Shown here piece by piece: positions 8,532-16,544 of a DNA stretch of 64,000 nt. The position numbers and the translations under genes were made by a program. The stretch's first letter is position 1; each line of letters starts with the position of its first letter. This DNA is from DATFBY01 sp035253585 (GTDB lineage: Bacteria; Gemmatimonadota; Gemmatimonadetes; Gemmatimonadales; Gemmatimonadaceae): the NCBI GenBank assembly GCA_035253585.1, contig DATFBY010000110.1, positions 102,304-166,303 on the forward strand, in the 5' to 3' direction. The notes under the pieces are model-generated. The model saw only the letters and a list, made by a program, of their open reading frames with translations, made no database searches and was not told the DNA's origin.

Positions 8532-8576
8532 GCCTAACAATGCCTGACGAGTGCCTGACTTGGGAGACTTCTCCTA
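8530..8576. repeat. Cluster of GTTAGGC/GTCAGGC elements
   Basis: Between two minus-strand genes the coding strand reads, within 47 bases, CGTTAGGAG, AAGTCAGGCA, CTCGTCAGGCA and TTGTTAGGCA, directly followed by the ATG at 8531. The last three copies are a near-perfect 11-base tandem array. The first copy supplies the TAG stop of the upstream gene (8574-8576). Confidence 0.8.
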
Positions 8577-9170
8577 ACGGGCTCCGCTCGACTGGCGGCG
8601 CGCGAAGAAGCCGGGATAGCCGCGCGACTCGAGCGTGCCCGTGATCCCCCAATGTGGTACGTAGCGCGCTCGAACCTCGGCGACGGGGCGCAGCATGGCC
8701 TCTCGTGATCCGGCAGTCGACTCCAACAGATACTGCACATCCTGCTGACTGAAGAGCACCCAGACGTGCGAGATCGTCTTGCCGTCGTCTCTTAGCACCT
8801 CCCCGGTGACGAGCTCCGCGTCGAAGCCCATCTCGACCAGCTTCCGCCACGCCCAGATCGCATGATCTTCACAGTCTCCCTTCCGCACCTGCTCGAAGGT
8901 ACGCGGATGCTGCCAGAAGTCGCTCTCGTGAAAGAGGTCGCGGTCGCGGATGTATTCGCACGCGAGAAGCCAGTCACACATCTCGTCAACCGAGCTCACG
9001 CTCACCGCGCTCTCACCCTCGAAATACCAGCGAAAATCGCGAACGGCTCCGGCGCCGAATCGCTGTAGCGGAACTCGCTGCGGCACGGGCGCCCAGAGGT
9101 CCGCGGGCGGCTTGTCCTTCCGGCGGATGATTCGAGCGAAAAGCCTGCGAAGCCCTTGGATCAGTCTCAC
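8574..9170 (-). CDS. BTLCP / transglutaminase-like cysteine-protease-fold protein
   Basis: 198 residues from a GTG at 9170 that overlaps the TGA of the DinB gene by four bases. The centre carries GDCEDHAIWAWRKLVEMGF and, some 28 residues on, SHVWVLF. These match the Cys and His of the transglutaminase-like fold, in the arrangement seen in bacterial BTLCP proteins. The flanking phrase GFDAELVTGEV also fits. No signal peptide is seen, but the N-terminus is strongly basic (GLRRLFARIIRRKDK). Target unknown; related proteins process or modify envelope proteins. Its TAG stop lies in a GTTAGG element. Confidence 0.72.
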   Translation of the reverse strand: MRLIQGLRRLFARIIRRKDKPPADLWAPVPQRVPLQRFGAGAVRDFRWYFEGESAVSVSSVDEMCDWLLACEYIRDRDLFHESDFWQHPRTFEQVRKGDCEDHAIWAWRKLVEMGFDAELVTGEVLRDDGKTISHVWVLFSQQDVQYLLESTAGSREAMLRPVAEVRARYVPHWGITGTLESRGYPGFFARRQSSGAR

Positions 9171-9667
9171 CGCTGGCTGCGAGCGTGCACTTCTTCCTCG
9201 GTAAGCCCGTAGAGCGGCGGAGTCTTCACCCCGAGCATGGATAGCATGAGGTAGAGCTGCCCGCGGTGGTGCACCTCGTGCTCGATCATCGACCGGAGCC
9301 ACTTCCATGTCGTGATCGGCGTGCCAGCCGGCGTGCTGCACTTTCTCTCGAGATCGTCGCGCGTCAACGCGCGAAGCATGGGCAGGGACTCTTCGTGCAT
9401 GCGGTCGAGATATTCGAGCACCGCATCGCGTCCTTCGGCCAGCTCACGCCCATGTCCCGGATATCGGCTGGGGCGGCCGCTGACATTCTCGGCGAACATC
9501 CACCGCTCGATTGCGCCCAGGTGCCTAACGATGTCGCCGAGGGTGAAGGCGCCGGGACGGTGCGTCCATTCGATCTGGTCCGCGGGAATGCAGTGGGCCA
9601 CGCGCCGCGTCCGCGCGCGCACCGACTCGAAGTAGGTCAAGAACCCATCGACGTCGCGTATTTCCAT
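9167..9667 (-). CDS. DinB-family metal-binding protein
   Basis: 166 residues from ATG 9667 (an in-frame GTG at 9685 is possible). The DinB/YfiT four-helix fold is shown by RPGAFTLGDIVRHLGAIERWM near the start and EHEVHHRGQLYLMLSMLGV near the end; the three histidines of the metal site are all present. Family members are thiol-dependent transferases or unknown stress enzymes, acting in the cytoplasm. It overlaps the downstream protease-like gene by four bases (GTGA), so the two are translated together. A GTTAGGC element (9523-9529) lies within the gene. Confidence 0.85.
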   Translation of the reverse strand: MEIRDVDGFLTYFESVRARTRRVAHCIPADQIEWTHRPGAFTLGDIVRHLGAIERWMFAENVSGRPSRYPGHGRELAEGRDAVLEYLDRMHEESLPMLRALTRDDLERKCSTPAGTPITTWKWLRSMIEHEVHHRGQLYLMLSMLGVKTPPLYGLTEEEVHARSQR

Positions 9668-9712
9668 CGATTCGGAAGGGAGCACGGGGCACCAACGGCG
9701 TGCCGCGGCGAA

Positions 9713-10777
9713 TCACTGCGGCGCCGGCGTACCCAGCAGACGGTATAATGCGTCGAGGCGCTGCGCCAGCCGCTCGAGCGCGGCCTGCGCGTTGGGCAAT
9801 TGTGCATCGACGTCCTCGTTGCTCGGCGCGGTCGCACTCGCTGCCGGAAGTCGTAGCGCCCGCACCAGCTGCCGCAGCGTGTCCGCCGCTGCCGAAAGGG
9901 TGGGCAGTGCATCGGCGCCACCACCTTCCAAGACGCGCGGCGCATCCTCAGCCGCGAAGCGCTCGACGCGCAACAGAACTTCGCTCAGCGTGAGCTGCGG
10001 CGTCCCGAGCGCGCTCACCTTCACGGAGTCGCGCTGCTCGGCGCCGAGCACCGTCTCGAGCGCACTCTCCAGAGAGTCGAGCGACTGCGTCACGGCGTCG
10101 AGACTGTCGGTAACGCCTGCGACATTTACCGGCGTGGCTGGGAGAAGCCCGGGGATCCCCGGTGCGATCGCCGGTCCCGCCGCAACGAGCATGGGACGAC
10201 GGGGCGCACCGGCCGCTATCCAGTCGCGCCGCACGGTCGCGACGTCGTGCTCGAGCCGCACGTAGCGCCTGATCGTCGTCGCCTCGTCCTCCGGATTCAC
10301 CGCGCCCGCGCGACAGAGCACGAGCCCGAGCCGCGACACGTACGCGGCTACGTCCTTCAGGGCTGGTTCCATCACCTCGTAGCGCGGGCCATCCTCACGT
10401 CGCAGCTCGACGCCGAGCTCGGCGAGGCGCGCGCGCAGCGGCGGTCGCGTCTGCTCGATCGTCGGCTCGTCGACGTCGGCGTGCAATGGACGAATCGAGT
10501 CCAGCAAGACACGCGCGCTGTCGAGCATCGTTCGCGAGCGCTGGTAGAGCTTTTTCTGGGTCGCGGTGATCGTGGCGCCGCCGCTGGTCGTGTGGACGGC
10601 GTCTGTCCCCCAACCGGCATGCCGCACGGACGACGCTCCGCGTGCCAGCTCGGCGCGAAGATCGACGCGCGCGCGCTGGCACGCGCTCAGCTTGCTTCGA
10701 GCCGGCTGCGCCATGGGAGCCGAATGGGCGAGAACAAGTGCTGCGAGCAGCGCGACAGTCATCGGGATCGTCCGCAT
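9713..10777 (-). CDS. Exported helical protein, unknown function
   Basis: 354 residues from ATG 10777, which heads a clear signal peptide (MRTIPMTVALLAALVLA, cleavage near residue 26). The mature protein is rich in Ala, Leu, Arg and Asp with long predicted helices (for example SLDSLESALETVLGAEQ and LERLAQRLDALYRLL), consistent with a periplasmic helical bundle. No catalytic motif is recognised. A longer frame to 10813 only adds residues before the signal peptide. It lies alone between the DinB gene and the zinc-ribbon gene on the same strand. Confidence 0.7.
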   Translation of the reverse strand: MRTIPMTVALLAALVLAHSAPMAQPARSKLSACQRARVDLRAELARGASSVRHAGWGTDAVHTTSGGATITATQKKLYQRSRTMLDSARVLLDSIRPLHADVDEPTIEQTRPPLRARLAELGVELRREDGPRYEVMEPALKDVAAYVSRLGLVLCRAGAVNPEDEATTIRRYVRLEHDVATVRRDWIAAGAPRRPMLVAAGPAIAPGIPGLLPATPVNVAGVTDSLDAVTQSLDSLESALETVLGAEQRDSVKVSALGTPQLTLSEVLLRVERFAAEDAPRVLEGGGADALPTLSAAADTLRQLVRALRLPAASATAPSNEDVDAQLPNAQAALERLAQRLDALYRLLGTPAPQ

Positions 10778-10819
10778 TCTGTGGCTAAGACCGCCGACGC
10801 ATGCATCACGCAACCAACC

Positions 10820-11098
10820 TCAGGCACGCGTTGGAGGCGCGGGCCGCGATGGCGGCGCGCCCGGCTTTCGCTTCGTGATCGGAGGCTTCGGCGTCCGCCC
10901 TGCTCGACAATCCACACACACTGGCGCGGCGCCAATGTCGACGCGCAAGCGTCGCAGCCAGGATCCGTGCAGATGCGTCATGCAGAGAATGCGCTCACAC
11001 CGCTCACACACGCCGCCGTGCATGAGGTCGAATTTCACGCCGCACTGATCGCACTCCGTAGCGAGCGCGGACTTTTTGAAGATCGGAATGACCGCCAT
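10820..11098 (-). CDS. Small zinc-ribbon protein
   Basis: 92 residues from ATG 11098. Two CxxC pairs (CDQC near 17, CERC near 31) and a later CVDC with a further Cys and His between them indicate binding of one or two zinc ions. The C-terminus is Pro/Lys-rich (RTPKPPITKRKPGAPPSRP) and probably disordered. The family is not recognised. It is followed closely by the 10777 gene and preceded by the PagL-like gene, all on the minus strand. Confidence 0.65.
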   Translation of the reverse strand: MAVIPIFKKSALATECDQCGVKFDLMHGGVCERCERILCMTHLHGSWLRRLRVDIGAAPVCVDCRAGRTPKPPITKRKPGAPPSRPAPPTRA

Positions 11099-11115
11099 CC
11101 GTGGTGAATCGAACG

Positions 11116-11652
11116 CTAGCGAAACGTGTAGCGCAGCTCGAGCATGTGTTGGTTCACGCCCGGGTTGTGCTCGCTGAGACTCGCGTTGGACATGTGCTGC
11201 AGTCTGTACCCCGTGTTCATCGACCCGACCTGCGCGAGCACGCTGATGTGGCTGATGAACTGAATGTTGGTGCCGAGGTTCTTCGCGCCGAACTGCCGCT
11301 CGCTGGTGAATGCCGCGGAGGTCCCGCCGTCGAGGTAGAGCGGAAAGCCAGCGCGTCGGAGTGCCAGGCTCGGACCGATGGATCCGACCAGTCCCGTGTT
11401 CCCTGCGCCGGAAAGTGAGCCGAACGTCGCTTCGGCCTTGGCATCGAGCGACCACCCCGTGGCGCTACCGAGGCGCCACGGCAGCATAACGCTCCCCGTG
11501 ACATCCACCGCCGTGAACGATCCGTGTCTCGTTCCGCCCGAGGTGCCGATGCGAATGCCGAGCGCGGGGCCCTGCGTGTGCTGCGCATCGGCACGATGCG
11601 TAGCGATACCGGCCAGCGCCGCGCTGGCCAGAACGAGAACGGTAAGGCGCAT
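11116..11652 (-). CDS. PagL-like lipid A 3-O-deacylase family protein
   Basis: 178 residues from ATG 11652; signal peptide about 1-24 ending in ADAQ. The mature part is beta-rich and ends in aromatic Phe-Arg, like outer-membrane barrels. The segment YRLQHMSNASL followed by HNPGVNQHMLEL carries the PagL hallmark: the catalytic His-x-Ser-Asn and the NPG turn, with a later Glu as third active-site residue. PagL removes an acyl chain from lipid A in the outer membrane. Lipid A itself is not shown to exist here, so activity is an inference. Confidence 0.72.
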   Translation of the reverse strand: MRLTVLVLASAALAGIATHRADAQHTQGPALGIRIGTSGGTRHGSFTAVDVTGSVMLPWRLGSATGWSLDAKAEATFGSLSGAGNTGLVGSIGPSLALRRAGFPLYLDGGTSAAFTSERQFGAKNLGTNIQFISHISVLAQVGSMNTGYRLQHMSNASLSEHNPGVNQHMLELRYTFR

Positions 11653-11666
11653 GAGGTGAGACGGAG

Positions 11667-12110
11667 CTAGCGGTCCGCGCTCCGATCGTAGGGAATGATG
11701 TGCTCCCACTCGTCGGCATCGCTGCGCGCTACGACGGCGACGACCGGCTCGTCGTCGCTCAGATTTCGCACTTCGTGTGGAACGCCCGGCTCAATGAAGA
11801 TGAAGTCTCCCGCTTCATTTTCAACCACGCGCTCTAGGCGCGGGCCGTATTCGTGGCGGACGCGACCCTGGAGTATGTACAGCATCACCTCGAAGTCCAC
11901 ATGAATGTGGGCGAACGCGACGCCGCCGGGTGGGATGGTAGCCACGTTCATCGAGAGCATTCGCGCGTTCACGTTCTTGGCGGACATGCCCGTCCGGTAC
12001 TGGATGCCATTCCACGCGCGCCAGCTCCCGCCGCCGCGTATGACGCTGATTCCATCGCCGCCTTCTACCGGCCGACGAAGCTCGTCAGGTATCGGATCGC
12101 TTGTCGGCAT
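11667..12110 (-). CDS. Cupin-domain protein
   Basis: 147 residues from ATG 12110 with AAGGTGAGG just upstream. The cupin core is clear: PGGVAFAHIHVDFEVMLYILQGRVRHEYG (two His and a Glu of the metal site), then GDFIFIEPGVPHEVRNLS with the second-motif His. Single-domain cupins of this type are dioxygenase-like or sugar-binding, and the substrate is unknown. The start lies inside the 3' end of the small membrane-protein gene (26-base overlap), so they are co-transcribed with coaA. Confidence 0.85.
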   Translation of the reverse strand: MPTSDPIPDELRRPVEGGDGISVIRGGGSWRAWNGIQYRTGMSAKNVNARMLSMNVATIPPGGVAFAHIHVDFEVMLYILQGRVRHEYGPRLERVVENEAGDFIFIEPGVPHEVRNLSDDEPVVAVVARSDADEWEHIIPYDRSADR

Positions 12111-12435
12111 CCTCACCTTCCTCCAACGCGCCTCGCACGGGGCGGGACGGATCGGGAAAGACTTCCATCGATGGGTCGAGATCACGGCGTGGCACACGGC
12201 GCTCGGTGTCCGGCACGTTGCCTCTGCCGACGAGCCGGCGCACTCCCATGACGACCGCGCCGACCGCGGCGGCGACGACGCCCGCGGCGAGAAGTGTAAT
12301 CAACAGCGTCGTGCCGAGCACGAGCGCGATTGCGCCGCCAGCCAGGAGCAGAAGCACCAGGAGGAAACGTCCGCGCGCTCCAACGGTGATGATTCGTACG
12401 CTCCCACGCGGGAGCTCGCCGCGCGGATCGGTCAT
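12085..12435 (-). CDS. Small membrane protein
   Basis: 116 residues with two adjacent hydrophobic segments (about 24-65, FLLVLLLLAGGAIALVLG and LLITLLAAGVVAAAVGAVV), then a charged cytoplasmic tail rich in Asp, Arg and Pro. Its ATG overlaps the TGA of coaA (ATGA), so it is translationally coupled. Its own TGA lies in an ACCTGACGAG variant of the dispersed element. Family not recognised. Confidence 0.65.
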   Translation of the reverse strand: MTDPRGELPRGSVRIITVGARGRFLLVLLLLAGGAIALVLGTTLLITLLAAGVVAAAVGAVVMGVRRLVGRGNVPDTERRVPRRDLDPSMEVFPDPSRPVRGALEEGEDADKRSDT

Positions 12436-13463
12436 AGCTTTCGGAGACGTAGCCGCTGCACCGCGTGGTCAGGTCCCTTCTCCAGGATGAGACGGGCGCG
12501 ATCGCGGGTGGGAAGGATATTCATGCGGAGGTTGACGGCGTTGATCTCCCGCCAGATGTGGGTCGCCGTCGCAACTGCTTCGTCCGTGGTCAGCGATGCG
12601 TAACGATGAAAGAAGGACGCCGGGTTGCGAAACGCCGTCTCGCGCAGCCGAAGAAAGCGCTCCACGTACCATCGCCGGAGATCGTCCTCCGCGGCGTCGA
12701 CGTAGATCGAGAAGTCGAAGTAGTCGGAGACGAAGACACGACCGGCTTCGGCGCGGCCAGTTTGCAAAACGTTCAGTCCCTCGAGGATGACGATGTCCGG
12801 CTGCTCTACCAGCTGAACCTCGTCGGACAGGATGTCGTAGTGCAGGTGCGAGTAGACCGGTGCAGTGACTGCGGGCGCCCCGGACTTCACCTCGGCAACG
12901 AACTGAAGGAGCCGGCGAACGTCGTAGCTTTCGGGGAAGCCCTTTCGGGTCATGAGGCCGCGCTCTTCGAGTACGCGGTTCGGGTAAAGGAACCCGTCGG
13001 TGGTAATGAGGTCGACCTTCGGGTGGTTCGACCATCGAGAGAGAAGCGCCCGCAGGATGCGCGCGGTCGTGCTCTTGCCGACCGCCACGCTGCCGGCGAT
13101 GGCGATCACGAACGGCATCCGTGACGATCGCGCTCCCAGGAAGTTGTTCGTCGCTGCGTGGAGGCCCTGGGTCGCGCCCACGTACAGGTTCAGCAGACGC
13201 GAGAGTGGAAGGTAGATCGCTTCCACTTCGTCCATGGAGACTTGCTCATTCAATCCGCGGAGCTCATCGAGATCGGCGCGTGAGAGCGTCAGCGGAGTCG
13301 AGCCTCGGAGGGCCGCCCAATCGTCGCGAGAGAGGGCCACATAAGGCGATATCTCAGCGTCTCTTGCGATCTCAGATGTCACGTGATTTGTGTGATCGGC
13401 GTTGGATCGCGTGGCCGTACGGTTTATCGAAACTTCGCCGGCCCGCGGAGCGTAATGTCTCAT
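12432..13463 (-). CDS. coaA: Type I pantothenate kinase
   Basis: Phosphorylates pantothenate with ATP, the first step of coenzyme A synthesis, in the cytoplasm. The Walker A motif GSVAVGKST is at 124-132. It is followed by ALLSRW, LITTDGFLYPN, GFPESYD, APVYSHLHYDI, ILEGLNVLQTG, VSDYFDFSIYVDA and the C-terminal NILPTRDRARLILEKG, all as in E. coli CoaA. The frame is 343 residues from ATG 13463; a GTG at 13382 would give exactly 316 residues, the E. coli length, and homology begins at about ISPYVALSRDDW just after it, so the shorter start is credible. It heads a three-gene operon with a membrane protein and a cupin. Confidence 0.95.
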   Translation of the reverse strand: MRHYAPRAGEVSINRTATRSNADHTNHVTSEIARDAEISPYVALSRDDWAALRGSTPLTLSRADLDELRGLNEQVSMDEVEAIYLPLSRLLNLYVGATQGLHAATNNFLGARSSRMPFVIAIAGSVAVGKSTTARILRALLSRWSNHPKVDLITTDGFLYPNRVLEERGLMTRKGFPESYDVRRLLQFVAEVKSGAPAVTAPVYSHLHYDILSDEVQLVEQPDIVILEGLNVLQTGRAEAGRVFVSDYFDFSIYVDAAEDDLRRWYVERFLRLRETAFRNPASFFHRYASLTTDEAVATATHIWREINAVNLRMNILPTRDRARLILEKGPDHAVQRLRLRKL

Positions 13464-13467
13464 ATGG

Positions 13468-13487
13468 AGGCGCGACTTCGCGCGCCT
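13468..13487. other. Small GC hairpin in the divergent coaA spacer
   Basis: A 7-bp stem (AGGCGCG/CGCGCCT) with a 6-base loop lies five bases before the 13463 start, in the 68-base space between divergent genes. It could hide the RBS of the longer coaA start or be a regulator site; nothing more can be said. Confidence 0.3.
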
Positions 13488-13531
13488 TGATGCATATCAG
13501 ACGTGCCGAACCGATGCTGGGAGTGTCCGTC

Positions 13532-13750
13532 ATGCAAGGAACCTGGAAGGAGGGCGACCGGGGCGCCAACTCCTGCCCGAGATGCCGCAAAGTGGTGCGC
13601 ACCCGTTTCGAGTTCCGCACCGTGCAACTGTTGCGTACGCGGCTGCAAGTCCCGCAGGTCCTGGTGGACGTCTGCGATGAGTGCGACCACATGATCTCGT
13701 TCCCCCGCCAGTCCATTCCTCAGCTGTTGGCCGCCGGGGCGATCCAGTAA
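13532..13750 (+). CDS. Small YgiT/MqsA-like zinc-finger protein
   Basis: 72 residues from ATG 13532 with GGGAG eight bases upstream; ATG 13514 is in frame. Two CxxC knuckles (CPRC near 13 and CDEC near 50) flank a beta stretch FRTVQLLRTRLQVPQVLVDV. This is the spacing of YgiT-type zinc fingers found at the N-terminus of MqsA antitoxins. The DNA-binding HTH of true MqsA and a neighbouring toxin are missing, so this is a stand-alone finger rather than a toxin-antitoxin pair. A hairpin terminator follows. Confidence 0.65.
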   Translation: MQGTWKEGDRGANSCPRCRKVVRTRFEFRTVQLLRTRLQVPQVLVDVCDECDHMISFPRQSIPQLLAAGAIQ

Positions 13751-13772
13751 GACATAAGCCGTCAGGAACGTC

Positions 13773-13814
13773 GACGCGACCGCAGGCGAGATTCTGATCC
13801 GCCGCGGTCGCGTC
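13773..13814 (+). terminator. Rho-independent terminator
   Basis: A perfect 11-bp stem (13773-13783 with 13804-13814) encloses a 20-base loop and is followed on the plus strand by ATGTTTTT. It lies 22 bases after the zinc-finger gene and also between convergent genes, so it may serve both. Confidence 0.75.
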
Positions 13815-13843
13815 ATGTTTTTCGTTGCCCCGTGCGTTCGCGC

Positions 13844-14314
13844 TCAGCTCGAGGCGGTGAGTCTCAGCCGTGCGACGTAGGCGGACTGGGAGATCGGCTC
13901 GCCCACGTGCGGGTGCGGCCTGAGCTCCACCAGCTGCAAGGTGTGGCCGGCGAACGCTGCGCTCTTTGGATCGACAGTCGTATTGATCGACGTGCTCGAG
14001 CTCAACCCGCCTTGCGCGACGACGAGACGCAGTCGCGCGTTCCCCTCCCAAACGCACTGCACACCGGTTGGACACCTGGAGTCCTCGGTCACGCTCACAA
14101 ACGTGACGTGAATGTCGTCGCCACCGGTGCCGCGAACCTGCGCCGTCTCGCCGACACGCAGCGAGAACGTTTCTCCCACTCGGGCGCCAACCACCGCACC
14201 GCCGTTCTGGAGCACATCGCCGGTGTTCGGATCTACGGCGCTCGAGCTGCAGCCGCTCGCGGACGTGAGCAGCAGCACGACCCCTAGCACAACGATTGAC
14301 CAGAGACGTTTCAT
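13844..14314 (-). CDS. Lipoprotein, unknown function
   Basis: 156 residues. A signal peptide with lipobox SASGC (Cys 22) predicts a lipid anchor. The mature domain is beta-rich and contains a Cys pair (SRCPTGVQCVWEGNARL), a phrase I associate with small lipoproteins of soil bacteria that have a conserved GxQCxWxG segment. Function is not known. It is monocistronic; 14315-14436 upstream holds no gene. Confidence 0.75.
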   Translation of the reverse strand: MKRLWSIVVLGVVLLLTSASGCSSSAVDPNTGDVLQNGGAVVGARVGETFSLRVGETAQVRGTGGDDIHVTFVSVTEDSRCPTGVQCVWEGNARLRLVVAQGGLSSSTSINTTVDPKSAAFAGHTLQLVELRPHPHVGEPISQSAYVARLRLTASS

Positions 14315-14436
14315 GCGGTGCCTCGCTCGAAGGTGACGTGAGTGCTACCCCGCTGACACTGCTTTGTCGCATGGACTTCAGCGTGTGACCGCCGTCACGG
14401 GGTCGCATCATTCTCCGATCGCGCGGGGAACGAAAA

Positions 14437-14461
14437 CGCGCCCGGCGTCGTGCCGGGCGCG
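14437..14461 (-). terminator. Hairpin terminator after the coiled-coil membrane protein
   Basis: A perfect 10-bp stem (14437-14446 with 14452-14461) with a 5-base loop. On the minus strand it is followed by TTTTCGTTC. It lies 28 bases after the stop at 14489. Confidence 0.8.
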
Positions 14462-14488
14462 CAAACATACGGACATGCTGCCCCGGGG

Positions 14489-15049
14489 TCAGCGCCCCTC
14501 CCCTGCTCGAAGTGCCGACGGCTCGTGGCCACGCTCCGACTCGATGCGAGCCATGTAGCGCTGTGCTTCCGATATCCGCTCCACCTCGATCGCCATCGCT
14601 TCGACCGCGTGCTCGATGCGTTGGAGCTGTGAGGCGACACCCGTGTCGAGCTGCGGCGCCGCCGATTTCCGATCGATGCGCCGGCCGAACGCGCGGGCGA
14701 TCGGCCAGCCGACGATGATGAACGCCACCATGGCGAAGAACGCGGTAGAAATCGCTACCGCCTCGCGCGGAATGACCGGTCCCCCGAAGGGCGTCGGCAC
14801 CTCGATGACCGGGTGCGTCTCCACCGTCGTAATCTTCGACTGCTCACGCGCGATCTGCGCCTGCTCCCTCGCTTGTTCGGCCGCGTCTCGTGCTGCTTCG
14901 CGCGCCGCTTCGACCTGCTCGCGAATCTGTTGCCGAAGCTGCTCGCGGTCGATCGGCGGCTGCGGTGCCTGCGGCGACTGAGGCCCCTGAGCCGGCTGCC
15001 CTGTCTGCGTCGCGGCCGCACCCTGACGTGTTGCGCTCAAATTCGGCAT
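14489..15049 (-). CDS. Single-TM protein with coiled-coil N-domain
   Basis: 186 residues from ATG 15049 (AGGGG eight bases upstream). After a Gln/Pro-rich start comes a helix EQVEAAREAARDAAEQAREQ (about 48-75) of coiled-coil type. One membrane segment follows near 105-125 (AVAISTAFFAMVAFIIVGWP), then a C-terminal helix with regular hydrophobics (LQRIEHAVEAMAIEVERI). It is probably a membrane-anchored scaffold. I do not recognise the family. The stop is followed by a clear terminator. Confidence 0.68.
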   Translation of the reverse strand: MPNLSATRQGAAATQTGQPAQGPQSPQAPQPPIDREQLRQQIREQVEAAREAARDAAEQAREQAQIAREQSKITTVETHPVIEVPTPFGGPVIPREAVAISTAFFAMVAFIIVGWPIARAFGRRIDRKSAAPQLDTGVASQLQRIEHAVEAMAIEVERISEAQRYMARIESERGHEPSALRAGEGR

Positions 15050-15124
15050 TCGATTGATCCCCTGTTGCAACACAGTACGGACAGGAGCGAAGTATAGTGT
15101 CCGCGCCGGGGCGGACGTCAGAGG

Positions 15125-15508
15125 CTAGGGAGCCCGCACCGCGGCGACAGCCTGTATCTCGATTCCGTAGCCATAGTGCAGCGGGCCGACGGGGACGATG
15201 GCGCGCGCCGGCCGGTGGTCGCCGAGGATACCAGCTATGGTCGCGTCGACCGCGCTCCAGTCACGCATGTCGGCGACGTAGATGGTGAGCTGCACCAGCT
15301 GATCGAGGTCGCTCCCCGCCGCGCGCAGAATTCCCTGCACGTTTCGCATCGTCCGCTCGGTCTGCTCTTCGATCGGTCCGGGACGATGTTCGCTCGAGCC
15401 TGGGATGATCGGCAGCTGCCCGGCTACGAAGACCAGGCCGCTGTGAACGATGCCCTGCGAGTAGTGGCCCCCTGGATGTGGCGCGTCGGCAGTGGCGACG
15501 ATCTTCAT
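15125..15508 (-). CDS. RidA-family (YjgF/UK114) deaminase
   Basis: 127 residues. RidA-type enzymes hydrolyse reactive enamine/imine intermediates from PLP enzymes, protecting them in the cytoplasm. Visible family marks are PHPGGHYSQGIVHSGLVFVAGQLP, the TMRNVQGILRAAGSDLDQLVQLTIYVAD stretch and the C-terminal HYGYGIEIQAVA. The arginine normally seen in the active-site strand (xxRxx near 105) is in HRPARAIVPVG. Some subfamilies lack deaminase activity. It is followed upstream by the lipoprotein zincin gene on the same strand, 15 bases away. Confidence 0.88.
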   Translation of the reverse strand: MKIVATADAPHPGGHYSQGIVHSGLVFVAGQLPIIPGSSEHRPGPIEEQTERTMRNVQGILRAAGSDLDQLVQLTIYVADMRDWSAVDATIAGILGDHRPARAIVPVGPLHYGYGIEIQAVAAVRAP

Positions 15509-15523
15509 GGCGCCTCGACCCAG

Positions 15524-15937
15524 CTACGGCTCGACGATCCCTCGACAGCGATTGTCGAAAAACGTCGACGGATGGTCGCCGCGCTGCAGGATGGAGTGCA
15601 GCATCTCGTGCCGCACAGTCAACCCGTGCTCACGATAGCCCTCGGCAAGAATGATCCGATTTCCAGACTCCCACCACCACCCCGCCCACTCCCTTCCACG
15701 GAGCGTGAACGTCTCAGCGTGTGGGACGACGAACCACTGAACGTCGTTGAAGCTCGCCAAGCGGCCGGCGCACTCTTGCGTCTGCTGCCACCATTCGACG
15801 TAGTGTGCTGGGGGCGCGAACGGGACGGCACCATTCGGGAGCGGTGCCGGGCCAGTCGCGAGATTGCACCCCGTCGCCGCCAGACCGGCGGCCAGAGCGG
15901 AGAGCGAAAGGTGATGTAGCCGCCTGCGCGTTCTCAT
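15524..15937 (-). CDS. Lipoprotein with HExxH zinc-peptidase-like motif
   Basis: 137 residues. A basic N-terminus, a hydrophobic stretch and lipobox ATGC (Cys 24) predict an anchored lipoprotein. Near residue 105-115 the sequence TVRHEMLHSIL contains HExxH, the zincin signature. A following NRIILAEGY/RHEMLH layout is like small secreted M-type peptidase-like lipoproteins. The protein is short for an active peptidase, so catalysis is unproven. It lies directly upstream of the RidA gene. Confidence 0.65.
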   Translation of the reverse strand: MRTRRRLHHLSLSALAAGLAATGCNLATGPAPLPNGAVPFAPPAHYVEWWQQTQECAGRLASFNDVQWFVVPHAETFTLRGREWAGWWWESGNRIILAEGYREHGLTVRHEMLHSILQRGDHPSTFFDNRCRGIVEP

Positions 15938-16060
15938 CGCGACCAGCGTTCCTCAGCATAGTGGTGGAGCGGCGCTCCTTCGCCACTCGGTCTGCCGAAG
16001 AACATGCGGGACTGCTCAGGCAGTTGCCAGGCGCTCTGCCCTCACTGATGAGATGTGAAA

Positions 16061-16492
16061 CTATCCGTTCCGAAAAACTAGAGCGGAATAGATCGCCAGG
16101 TTCACCGCCAGCACGAGAAGGCCCACGACGCGGTGCTTGGCGTTCGTCATCTGCCCCTCGAAGCGCTTGGGAAGGATGTAGCGCTCGACGAAGCCCCCTT
16201 CGTACGTCGTCTGGCCGGCACGGGCGCGAAGCCACTTCTCCAGGGGTGTAAGCGGGCACGTCCAGTTGACGAGGTGGACCCAGACGCCCCATGCCGCGAT
16301 CGGGATGTGCCACCACATCGGTACGAACCCCCAGACCACCAACAGGCCGCCGAGGAGGATGTACATCGACACGATGAAGTGCGTGGCCGCGACGACCGAT
16401 GCCAGACGCCTCAGCAGGTGATGCCGGTTGCCGTGGCTCGGCGCATCAGTGGCTACGATGTCGGGAATGGCGGGACCTGTGGTCATCGTCAT
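16061..16492 (-). CDS. DUF2784 membrane protein
   Basis: 143 residues, three to four membrane helices (ATHFIVSMYILLGGLLVVWGF, WWHIPIAAWGVWVHLVNW, VVGLLVLAVNLAIYSAL). The DUF2784 fingerprint is clear: HIPIAAWGVWVHLVNWTCPLTPLEKWLRARAG and EGGFVERYILP. The function of the family is unknown; members sit in the inner membrane. Start ATG 16492, or ATG 16486. The 123 bases between it and the zincin lipoprotein gene hold no other gene. Confidence 0.88.
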   Translation of the reverse strand: MTMTTGPAIPDIVATDAPSHGNRHHLLRRLASVVAATHFIVSMYILLGGLLVVWGFVPMWWHIPIAAWGVWVHLVNWTCPLTPLEKWLRARAGQTTYEGGFVERYILPKRFEGQMTNAKHRVVGLLVLAVNLAIYSALVFRNG

Positions 16493-16544
16493 TGTGCGAG
16501 ACGATTCAAGCTAATGCGGCGAGGGGCGTCGTCCGATGGCGCGG

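Noticed and set aside
8530..8576. attC site of an integron
   Set aside because: Core-like words are in direct, not inverted, order and do not enclose a foldable 50-150 base palindrome with a bulged base. I looked for GCCTAAC...GTTAGGC pairs at that spacing elsewhere and saw none.
13532..13750. MqsRA toxin-antitoxin pair
   Set aside because: The zinc-finger protein lacks the HTH of MqsA and no toxin gene lies beside it.
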